The position numbers and the translations under genes were made by a program. From an uncultured Clostridium sp. (lineage in GTDB: Bacteria > Bacillota > Clostridia > TANB77 > CAG-508): 24,684 nucleotides of DNA. The notes beneath the pieces are model-generated. The model was not told where the DNA came from and did no database searches. It worked only from the letters and a program-made list of their open reading frames with translations. Below are positions 8,982-15,747 of the stretch, piece by piece. Positions within the stretch are counted from its first letter, which is position 1. The number at the start of each line of letters is the position of its first letter. The stretch lies in NCBI GenBank assembly GCA_900556695.1, contig USQA01000003.1:1-24684 (forward strand). Reading direction: 5' to 3'.

Positions 8982-10007
8982 ATGTTTAAAAAGATTATGA
9001 TTCACACAAGAAGAGGAATGAAATTTATAGTTCTTTTTATGATTGCCGCTTTTTTAATAGTTGGAGCAGTTGCATTTTTGTACAAGCCAACATATAGTGT
9101 TTTTATTAATGGAGAACAAGTTGGATATACAGAAAATAGAACAGGTTTACAACACAAAATAAATGATTACATAGAAAAAGGCGAAGGTAGTAACAATGTG
9201 GCATTTGTACAAGTTGCTAATTTGCCAGAATATAAGTTATGCTTATTAAAAAAGAATATTGTTACAAATGATGATGAAATTTTTAATAATATAAAACAAC
9301 AAGGTGTTACATATTATAGATATTATGCAATAGTTGATAATCAAGAAGAAAAAGCATATGTTTCTAATTTTGAAGAGGCAGAAAATGTTGTTAATGGATT
9401 AAAAGAAAAAAATAGTTCAAATATAGAAAATATGTCAATTGTAGAAAAATATGAAGTAGAATTAAAAGATTTAGTTTCAACAGAAGATGCAATATCAAAA
9501 TTATATGTACAACCAGCACAAAGAACAGCGATTGCTAAAACTAATACAAAATCTACAGGTACATCAAAATACACAGCTTCAGGATCTGTTAATACAGCAG
9601 GAACTACATCTTCTGCAAAAGCTAATTTAGGAATAGCTTTAATTAGACCTGTTTCAGGTACAATTACTTCAAGATTTGGTGTAGGAAGTAGAATTAGAAG
9701 ATCATCACATACAGGACTAGATATAGCAACATCAACAGGTACGCCAATAGCAGCTGCAGCTTCTGGAACAGTTACTTTTTCAGGATATAAAGGTTCATAT
9801 GGGAACATGTTAGTGATTTCTCATGGTAATGGTGTACAAACATATTATGGCCATTGTAGTAAATTATACGTATCAGCAGGTACACAGGTTTCTCAAGGTC
9901 AAACAATAGGAGCTGTTGGTTCAACAGGTAACTCAACAGGACCTCATTTACATTTAGAAGTAAGAGTAAATGGAGTGGCATATAATCCACAAAACTATGT
10001 ATATTAA
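8982..10007 (+). CDS. membrane-anchored M23 (LytM-type) zinc endopeptidase
   Basis: A 341-residue peptidoglycan hydrolase held at the membrane by one N-terminal helix (about residues 15-36), with an extracytoplasmic region and a C-terminal peptidase M23 domain (about 225-341). The zinc ligands and catalytic residues are complete: H243 and D247 in HTGLD, H291 in YYGHCSKL, and H322/H324 in HLHLE. A Thr/Ser/Ala-rich linker (about 180-215) joins the two parts. The layout resembles SpoIIQ, the forespore membrane protein of engulfment, and the nearby coat genes fit. Other clostridial M23 proteins share the layout, and a sigma-A-like promoter is present, so I do not assign spoIIQ. AAAGGAGA precedes the ATG. 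A strong terminator overlaps the stop codon. Confidence 0.9.
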   Translation: MFKKIMIHTRRGMKFIVLFMIAAFLIVGAVAFLYKPTYSVFINGEQVGYTENRTGLQHKINDYIEKGEGSNNVAFVQVANLPEYKLCLLKKNIVTNDDEIFNNIKQQGVTYYRYYAIVDNQEEKAYVSNFEEAENVVNGLKEKNSSNIENMSIVEKYEVELKDLVSTEDAISKLYVQPAQRTAIAKTNTKSTGTSKYTASGSVNTAGTTSSAKANLGIALIRPVSGTITSRFGVGSRIRRSSHTGLDIATSTGTPIAAAASGTVTFSGYKGSYGNMLVISHGNGVQTYYGHCSKLYVSAGTQVSQGQTIGAVGSTGNSTGPHLHLEVRVNGVAYNPQNYVY

Positions 10008-10048
10008 TAAAATAAAAAGTTGTCATTTTGACAACTTTTTATTTTATT
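10006..10048 (+). terminator. intrinsic terminator after the M23 gene, possibly bidirectional
   Basis: Perfect 20-bp stem 10006-10025 / 10029-10048 with a TTT loop. A-rich and T-rich outer arms flank AGTTGTCA/TGACAACT, so it could also stop transcription coming from mecA on the other strand. Confidence 0.93.
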
Positions 10049-10053
10049 AAAGA

Positions 10054-10097
10054 GGTCCGTCCCCAGTGGCAAAAAATTGCCAAAAAGGTCCGTCCCC
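10054..10097. repeat. GGTCCGTCCCC paired repeat element, copy 1
   Basis: GGTCCGTCCCC occurs at 10054-10064 and 10087-10097, 33 bases apart. Between them TGGCAA and TTGCCA form a small hairpin (10067-10082). It ends one base before the mecA stop codon. The same unit with the same 33-base spacing is at 20427-20470. Such repeats are common between genes in clostridial genomes and resemble REP-type elements; no transposase is in the window. Confidence 0.8.
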
Positions 10098-10098
10098 G

Positions 10099-10802
10099 TT
10101 ATTTAACAAAATACTTTATTCCTGTTTGAATTGCATTCTTTTTAATTATAATTTCACCGTGTTCCATTAATTTGTTTTCAAAGCTTTTTGAAGGAGATAG
10201 CACTTTTCCAAATTCTAATGCAATTGCATAAAATAGTTTGATATTAGCATAAGATGTGTTTACGTTTCTTAACGCTAAATAATATGTATCATTATAAAAA
10301 TACAAAGAAATATTTTTTGAAATTTTTGTTACATTTATATTAGAGTTATTATTTATAAAACTACAGAAGTTACAAAATTCTTCAAATGAACTGAAAGAAT
10401 ATATGATTTGTTTGTTAGAAAAGTCTATGCTCTTTCTTTTTACAGCTAGTTTTTTCTTTTTTGGTGTTTCAAGGGTATTTGATATTTCTTTAGGTAAATA
10501 TTTTGTTATAGTAAAAACTAGTTTTTCATCAGATGAAGAAAATGCTTCTATTAAAAGCTTATAACCATCTGTATGAAAATCAAGTTCTTCTTCAGCTCTT
10601 TCTAAAATTTCAAAAAATAGGTTCTGGGTTTCCATTGATTTATTCATTAATAAATTAAAATCTATATCATTTTCTTTTAAGTCTTCTGTATTAACAATAA
10701 CACGTATTTTATTTTCTGTAAGTTTTTTCGGAAACAACAGAAACTCGTGTAGGCAATAAGACCAGAAAACGTGTTATTTTCTGTAAGTTTTTCAATTTTC
10801 AT
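10099..10802 (-). CDS. mecA: MecA-family ClpC adaptor, 5' end broken by a 65-bp insertion
   Basis: MecA delivers substrates such as ComK or SpoIIAB-type regulators to the ClpCP protease. The native start is ATG at 10802, with AGGAGG at 10814-10819, reading MKIEKLTEN. A 65-bp insertion flanked by a 19-bp duplication then puts the rest out of frame. The remaining frame reads KLTENKIRVIVNTEDL, NLFFEILERAEEELDF, LLIEAFSSS and VFTITKYLPKE, all MecA-like, then a Lys-rich linker and a C-terminal domain. Without the insertion the protein would be 212 residues, the normal size. The only start in the long frame is a TTG at 10737 with no ribosome binding site. A canonical -1 slippery heptamer A-AAA-AAC lies at the junction in frame and would restore the frame. 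Pseudogene and recoding are both possible. Confidence 0.8.
10709..10792 (-). repeat. 19-bp direct repeat bounding an insertion in mecA
   Basis: The same 19 bases occur at 10709-10727 and 10774-10792, with a 46-base insert between them. One copy alone restores the expected MecA N-terminus (MKIEKLTENKIRV), so one copy plus the insert is the added 65 bases. Confidence 0.85.
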
Positions 10803-10955
10803 ATAAGAAAAGGCCTCCTTTGATAACTACTAATTATATTATACTACTATTGATATTATATTTAAATGCACAATTTTTGGTAATAAAATTAATAAAAAAA
10901 TAAAACTTATGCTAATATAACATAAGTAAAAAAACAATTCAAGATAAATTTAAAA

Positions 10956-10988
10956 TAAAAAGGAAAAGAGATGACATGTGTCATCTCT
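10956..10988 (-). terminator. intrinsic terminator after the lysine-rich secreted protein gene
   Basis: AGAGATGACA (10967-10976) and TGTCATCTCT (10979-10988) form a tight hairpin. On the minus strand it is followed by a T-rich run (TTTTCCTTTTT). Confidence 0.85.
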
Positions 10989-10993
10989 CTTCC

Positions 10994-11027
10994 CAGGATT
11001 TAGCACTAAAATTTTCACTTATTAGCT
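10994..11027 (+). repeat. left arm of an inverted repeat flanking the lysine-rich protein gene
   Basis: CAGGATTTAGCA (10994-11005) and ACTTATTAGCT (11017-11027) are exact reverse complements of 12030-12041 and 12013-12023. The arm spans the stop codon and 3' region of the gene. Confidence 0.75.
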
Positions 11028-11983
11028 AGATTAATAAACTTCTTGCCTACCTGGACTTTTACTGCAAACTTATTTTTTAAGATAAGTTTTTTACCCTTCT
11101 TTTTAACAATACACTTTTTCTTCCCTTTAGGAGATAAGGTGTATACTTTACCTTTTTTAGTCAAAAAGACAAGGTTGCCACTTTTCTTTATGAATGCAGC
11201 TGACTTAATTCCAAAATATTTCTTACTCTTGCTGCTTCCTTTCCAAGTAAGTTTACCCTTTGCAAGTTTATACTTGCTAGTTACTTTATTTCCAATAGAA
11301 AGACAGGAATAACCAGCTTTCTTTTTAACAACTTTCTTTGTTGTAACTGTTTTTGGTGTAACAACAGGATCAGTTGTGTTTTTTGGAGGAGTAGTAGGGG
11401 TAACTTTTGGAGTTGCAGAAGGAGTAGATACTGGTGCGGTCGGAGTAGGCGTTGGTGTAGGATCGTCAGGAATCCCAAAGAAAGATTTCATTTCAGACAT
11501 TGTTAATGGTGAATAAGTTTCTCCAGCGACAGTCTTGTAGCCTATAACAAATTCATTATTTTCATCAAATAGTAATTTTTCTATATCACCTATAGGATCT
11601 TTTGGATTACTCATGTTTTTAAAAACTGAATTTAAAGTAGGAGAATTAGTTAAATCATAATTCCACCAACCCAACAAATTTTCGGACGTTAATACATAAA
11701 CTGTTCCATACATTTTGTCAAATCCAAAATTCATAACATCTAAGAATGCAAATTTTGGAGAACTTGTTTCGGTTGCTTGAAAGTATAAATCTCCATTTTT
11801 GAGTAAAGTTAAGGTCCGTTCTGACCCATTAATGGTACATTTTGAAACTTTTACTACATCTGAAGGATTCCAAAAGTTTTCAGTATCTGCCTTTGCTGTA
11901 TTTGTACAATATATCGTACAAATAACCAATGCTAACAATGTTAGCATTGCTACATGTTTTTTGCTCTTTTTAACATTTTTCAT
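11015..11983 (-). CDS. secreted protein with Pro/Thr linker and lysine-rich basic C-terminus
   Basis: A 322-residue exported protein of unknown function. Visible parts: a signal peptide (KNVKKSKKHVAML start, hydrophobic core, cleavage near AKA-DT about residue 33); an acidic to neutral domain about 34-170 rich in aromatic residues (ENLLGWWNYDLTN); a Pro/Thr linker about 173-215 (DPTPTPTPTAP); and a very basic domain about 218-322 full of KKKGK and KGKVYTL-type units that may bind anionic wall polymers or nucleic acid (inference). AAAGGAGG at 11992-11999 fits the start. Codon use (AAG, AGC, TCC, ACC, CTC, GGG) differs from neighbours, and it holds an in-frame CGG at 11816-11818 (Arg56) not linked to a frame break. 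The gene is bounded by inverted repeats, which suggests transfer. Confidence 0.8.
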   Translation of the reverse strand: MKNVKKSKKHVAMLTLLALVICTIYCTNTAKADTENFWNPSDVVKVSKCTINGSERTLTLLKNGDLYFQATETSSPKFAFLDVMNFGFDKMYGTVYVLTSENLLGWWNYDLTNSPTLNSVFKNMSNPKDPIGDIEKLLFDENNEFVIGYKTVAGETYSPLTMSEMKSFFGIPDDPTPTPTPTAPVSTPSATPKVTPTTPPKNTTDPVVTPKTVTTKKVVKKKAGYSCLSIGNKVTSKYKLAKGKLTWKGSSKSKKYFGIKSAAFIKKSGNLVFLTKKGKVYTLSPKGKKKCIVKKKGKKLILKNKFAVKVQVGKKFINLANK

Positions 11984-12012
11984 GTTAAAAACCTCCTTTT
12001 AAATTTTCAAAG

Positions 12013-12041
12013 AGCTAATAAGTTACTATTGCTAAATCCTG
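12013..12041 (-). repeat. right arm of the inverted repeat, in the 5' UTR of the lysine-rich protein gene
   Basis: On the minus strand it reads CAGGATTTAGCA, a 6-base gap, then ACTTATTAGCT. The same two blocks occur in opposite orientation at 10994-11027. In the mRNA the 5' UTR and 3' end would be complementary over 12 + 11 base pairs. Confidence 0.75.
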
Positions 12042-12072
12042 ATTTCCAAACATTGGAAAGAACCTTATGCTA

Positions 12073-12101
12073 ATTATAACATATTTAAAAATTAAAATCA
12101 A
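12073..12101 (-). promoter_or_regulatory. sigma-A promoter for the lysine-rich secreted protein gene
   Basis: On the minus strand TTGATT (12096-12101), 17 bases, then TATAAT (12073-12078), with an extra TG just ahead of the -10 box. The leader is about 80 bases long and holds the inverted-repeat arm. Confidence 0.7.
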
Positions 12102-12151
12102 ACATATTATGTAAAATTTTAACAATTTAATAAAAAAATGTGCTTTTATAC

Positions 12152-12180
12152 TTGAAAAAAATGTTAAATTCATATATAAT
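12152..12180 (+). promoter_or_regulatory. sigma-A promoter for the DUF4321-radC-mre operon
   Basis: TTGAAA (12152-12157), 17 bases, TATAAT (12175-12180). It is divergent from the promoter at 12073-12101. It is the only clear promoter before the cell-shape cluster. Confidence 0.75.
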
Positions 12181-12243
12181 ACAAAAGTGAAATAAAGTTG
12201 AAAATCCGTAGAAAGAACGCGATTTTTTAGGAGGTAAAAAAAG

Positions 12244-12501
12244 ATGGCAACTAAAGAAAAAAATATATGGATATTATTAATATTTATTTTATCAGGTTTA
12301 GTAGTAGGTGGATTACTTGGAGAGTTAGCTTCAAAAGTAGATTGGCTTTGGTGGCTATCATATAATCAAAGTTTTGGGTTAGAAACTCCAGTTACTTTAG
12401 ATTTAAGTGTTTTAAAGATCACATTTGCTATGATGTTTAAAATAAGTATTTCAAGTATTATTGGAATGGTTTTAGCAGTGTTTATATATAAAAAAGTTTA
12501 A
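12244..12501 (+). CDS. DUF4321 small membrane protein
   Basis: An 85-residue membrane protein with two hydrophobic segments, about 9-27 (IWILLIFILSGLVVGGLLG) and 58-81. The GGLLGE turn and the WLWWLSY stretch are typical of DUF4321, whose gene often leads the maf-radC-mreB cluster in clostridia. Here maf is missing: radC starts 85 bases downstream. TAGGAGGT at 12230-12236 precedes the ATG, and a promoter lies at 12152-12180. The molecular function of the family is unknown; the context suggests a link to cell shape or envelope growth. Confidence 0.85.
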   Translation: MATKEKNIWILLIFILSGLVVGGLLGELASKVDWLWWLSYNQSFGLETPVTLDLSVLKITFAMMFKISISSIIGMVLAVFIYKKV

Positions 12502-12586
12502 ATTTTAATATATATAATCTAGATATGGAACAAATAATAAAAAGACAAAATAGGGGCAAATATGTACAAGAAAGAAGGAAAATATT

Positions 12587-13283
12587 TTGTCTATAAAAAT
12601 AAAAGAATTACCAGAATTAGAAAGACCATACGAAAAATTAGAATTATATGGAGAACAAAATTTATCTAATGCAGAACTATTAGCTATTATTATAAAAAGC
12701 CGGAACAAAAGAAGAAACATCAGTACAGCTAGCACAAAAAATACTTAACTTAAATGATACTAAAATAGATGATTTAAGTTTTTTAACAGAAACAACAATA
12801 GAAGAATTTATGCAAATAAAAGGAATAGGTAAAGTAAAAGCTATTCAACTAAAAGCATTATGCGAGCTAGGTGTAAGAATGTCAAAACCAGCTAATTATA
12901 AAAAGGTTATTATTAAAGAGCCATATGATTTAGCAAAAATTTTAATGAGTGAATTGAGAAATAAAAAAAGAGAAATTGCAAAAATAGTGGTTTTAAATAA
13001 CAGAAATGAGATTTTAAAAATCAAAAATATTGCTTATGGTGGTAGTAATTTTGCTAATTTGTCAATAAAAGATATATTAGTAGAACCAATAAAAATGAAA
13101 GCGCCAAAGATTATATTAGTGCATAACCACCCTAGTGGAGATTCAACACCAAGTAAACAAGATATAGAATTTACTAAAAGCGTGTATAAAAATGCAAGAA
13201 TGTTTGATATAGAATTATTAGACCATTTAGTAATTGGGAATATGAATTATAAAAGTATTTTCTCTGAATTAGTTTCAAAATAA
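12587..13283 (+). CDS. radC: RadC (JAB/MPN domain) protein, read with a +1 shift at CGG 12701
   Basis: RadC proteins carry a helix-hairpin-helix motif and a JAMM metalloprotease-like domain; their role is unsettled. The start is TTG 12587, with AAGGA at 12575-12579. The first 38 codons encode the conserved N-terminus (LPELERPYEKL, LSNAELLAIIIKS). Frame 0 then meets CGG (12701-12703) and stops 15 codons later. Skipping the C gives GGA ACA (KSGTKEETSVQLAQKIL), matching the family's S/TGT motif, and the frame runs to 13283. The product is 231 residues, normal length. HhH is at IKGIGKVKAIQLKA. JAMM is HNHPSGDSTPSKQD, with H179, H181 and D192 intact. A start at 12810 would lack the whole N-terminal third. 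It is either recoded or carries a one-base error. Confidence 0.88.
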
Positions 13284-13296
13284 GAAAGGATGTATT

Positions 13297-14347
13297 ATGA
13301 AAGGTAAAGATATAATAAATTTTTTTAGATTAGGTTCAAAAGACATAGGTATAGATTTAGGTACAGCAAATATCTTAGTAACATTAAAAGGAAAAGGAAT
13401 AGTACTTAAGGAACCATCAGTTGTTGCTATAGATATAAAAAATGGAAATATATTAGCAACAGGAAACGAAGCAAAAGACATGCTTCGGAAGAACACCAGA
13501 ACAAATAAAAGCAGTAAGGCCATTAAAAGATGGTGTTATTGCTGATTTTACAGCAACACAATTAATGTTAAAAAACATAATACCAAAAGTAGGAAAAAGA
13601 TATAATGTAGGAAAACCAAGAGTTGTAGTTGGAGTACCATCTGGAATTACAGAAGTAGAAGAAAGAGCTGTAGAAGAATCTGTTATACAAGCAGGTGCAA
13701 AAGAAGTTTATTTAATAGAAGAACCTATGGCTGCAGCAATAGGTGCATCTTTAGAGGTAGGAGAACCTAGTGGAAATATAATAGTAGACATAGGCGGAGG
13801 AACTACAGAAGTTGCAGTTATATCACTTGGAGGAATTGTAGTAAGTCATTCTTTAAGAGTTGCAGGAGACGAGCTTGATGAAGATATTGTAAATTATATA
13901 AAAAGAGAAATGAACTTAGCAATTGGCAATACAACAGCAGAACAAATAAAAATACAAATAGGATGTGCAATGCCATTAATGACAGAAATGAGCATGGATG
14001 TTAGAGGAAGAGACTTAGCAAGTGGATTCCCTAGAAATGTAAAAGTTACATCAACACAAATTGAAGAAGCAATAAAAGAATCAATAAACAAAATAGTAGA
14101 TATTGTAAAATTAACATTAGAAAAAACACCACCAGAACTTGCATCAGATATTATGGAAAAAGGAATTATCCTTGCAGGTGGAGGAGCTTTAATAAAAAAT
14201 TTGGACAAGCTATTAAGTAATGAAACAGGAATGCCAGTATATGTGGCAGATGAGCCTTTAGACTGTGTAGTAAGAGGAACAGGTAAAACATTAGATGACT
14301 TAGAAAGATTAAAAACAGTATTGGTAAATAGCAGAAAGAGAAGATAA
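13297..14347 (+). CDS. mreB: rod-shape actin homologue MreB, read with a +1 shift at CGG 13486
   Basis: MreB forms membrane-bound filaments that direct lateral wall synthesis with MreC, MreD and PBP2. The start ATG follows AAAGGA at 13285-13290. Codons 1-63 give DIGIDLGTANILVTLKGKG (phosphate 1) up to EAKDML. Frame 0 then reads CGG (13486-13488) and ends at a stop at 13543-13545. Skipping the C gives GRTPEQIKAVRPLKDGV, which matches the MLGRTP motif of MreB, and continues to 14347, for 349 residues in all. Phosphate 2 is DIGGGTTEVAVISLGG, and the C-terminal GGGALIKNLDKLL is normal. Everything else is intact and the gene sits first in mreBCD, so a plain pseudogene is unlikely. The alternative is a single-base sequence error. 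Confidence 0.92.
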
Positions 14348-14363
14348 AAATAAGGAGTAAAAA

Positions 14364-15179
14364 ATGTATAGAGATAGAAAAAGTGGAGTAATAGGAATTA
14401 TTATAACGATAATTATCTTAATATTAATTGTTATATTTTCAAATGGAGAAAACAATTCAACCTTTTTTGAAAATATTGCAAGTAATTTAGTTATGCCTAT
14501 GCAAAATGGTTTAACTTACTTAAAAAATAAAATAAGTGGTAATGGAACATTTTTTACAGACATTAAAAATTTAAAACAAGAAAATGAAAATTTAAGAAAT
14601 AAAAATAGTCAATTAGAGCAATCTTTAAGAGAATTAGAAAATATAAAAACACAAAATGAAACATTAAAAGAATATCTAAATTTAACAGAAAAATATGGAG
14701 AGTACAAAACAGTACCAGGTTATATTATAAATAAAGATATAAGCAATTATTCAAAAACAATTGTTATAAATCTTGGGAAAAAAGATGGAATTAAAGAAAA
14801 TATGACTGTAATAGGAGACGAAGGATTAGTAGGACATATTGTTTCTGTTACAGAAAACACTTCAAAAGTACAAACAATAGTAGATACTGCTAGTTCTATT
14901 AGTTGTATAATGAGTACTACACAAGATAGTATTGTATGTAAAGGTACATTAGATGAAACATCTGCTTTAAGAGCAATGTATATTCCTACAGATGCTAACG
15001 TAGTACAAGGAGATAGTATAGAAACTTCAGGACTTGGGGGAATATATCCAAAAGGAATTCATGTTGGTACAGTAAAAAAAGTGAACAACACACAAAATAT
15101 GACTGACAGATATGCAATAATTGAAACAGCTGTAAATTTTAATAAATTAAATACAGTATTAGTTATAACAAATCAATAA
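14364..15179 (+). CDS. mreC: rod-shape-determining protein MreC
   Basis: A 271-residue bitopic membrane protein of the elongasome that links MreB to PBP2. It has an N-terminal transmembrane helix (about residues 8-27, GVIGIIITIIILILIVIFS), a periplasm-side coiled coil (about 68-105, LKQENENLRNKNSQLEQSL), and a C-terminal double beta-barrel (about 110-268) with GYIINKDISNYSKTIVINLG and GDEGLVGHIVSV. It lies 16 bases after mreB and 16 before mreD. AAGGAG precedes the ATG. No in-frame CGG and no frame break. Confidence 0.95.
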   Translation: MYRDRKSGVIGIIITIIILILIVIFSNGENNSTFFENIASNLVMPMQNGLTYLKNKISGNGTFFTDIKNLKQENENLRNKNSQLEQSLRELENIKTQNETLKEYLNLTEKYGEYKTVPGYIINKDISNYSKTIVINLGKKDGIKENMTVIGDEGLVGHIVSVTENTSKVQTIVDTASSISCIMSTTQDSIVCKGTLDETSALRAMYIPTDANVVQGDSIETSGLGGIYPKGIHVGTVKKVNNTQNMTDRYAIIETAVNFNKLNTVLVITNQ

Positions 15180-15195
15180 GAAAGGGTGGAATCAA

Positions 15196-15729
15196 TTGAA
15201 AAAATTAATTATTAACGTAGTATTAATTTTAACTTTATTTATTATTTATTTTTTACAATCTGATTTTTTTAATTGGTTTACAATAGCTGGAATAATGCCA
15301 AACTTATTTATTATATTTGTTTTATTTGTTGGGCTATTTGCCAATAAAACAATGGGAACAATATATGGTATTATTTTAGGATTATTCTTAGATTTAACAG
15401 TAGGAACAAAAGTAGGAATTTATGCAGTATGTCTGGGAGCAATTGGATTTATGGCAGGAGCATTTGATAAAAATTTTTCTAAAGATAGTAGAATGACAAT
15501 AATGCTTATGGTATTAGGGTCAACAATAATATTTGAAGTTGGAAAGTATATTTTAAATTACTTCTTTATCGATGTAAACGTAGAGATTATCAATTTTATA
15601 AAAATAATGGCAATCGAAGTGATTTATAATTTAATAATAACAATTATTGTTTATCCATTAATTCAAAAAGCAGGGTATTATATAGAAAATGAGTACAAAG
15701 GAAATAAAATTTTAACAAGATATTTTTAA
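15196..15729 (+). CDS. mreD: rod-shape-determining protein MreD
   Basis: A 177-residue integral membrane protein of the elongasome with about five or six hydrophobic helices (for example VLILTLFIIYFLQ near the start and AIEVIYNLIITIIVYPLI near the end). The motif GIILGLFLDLTVGTKVGIYA is typical of MreD. It starts with TTG at 15196 behind AAAGGGTGG (15181-15189). Position between mreC and mrdA confirms the assignment, since MreD is weakly conserved in sequence. Confidence 0.93.
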   Translation: MKKLIINVVLILTLFIIYFLQSDFFNWFTIAGIMPNLFIIFVLFVGLFANKTMGTIYGIILGLFLDLTVGTKVGIYAVCLGAIGFMAGAFDKNFSKDSRMTIMLMVLGSTIIFEVGKYILNYFFIDVNVEIINFIKIMAIEVIYNLIITIIVYPLIQKAGYYIENEYKGNKILTRYF

Positions 15730-15747
15730 AAATAAGAAGGTGAAAAT

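Noticed and set aside
12001..12072. Leader of the lysine-rich protein gene as a riboswitch
   Set aside because: It has a small TTTCCAA/TTTGGAAA hairpin and a possible outer stem, but I could not match it to any known riboswitch consensus; complementarity with the 3' end explains the conserved blocks better.
12525..12596. 23-codon frame between DUF4321 and radC
   Set aside because: No ribosome binding site and no recognisable sequence; it overlaps the radC start.
12810..13283. radC as a short gene starting at ATG 12810
   Set aside because: No ribosome binding site there, and the upstream DNA encodes the conserved RadC N-terminus up to the CGG site.
13565..14347. mreB as two separate genes
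   Set aside because: The second piece starts in the middle of a conserved domain without a ribosome binding site; the two pieces join exactly at a conserved motif by a single-base shift.
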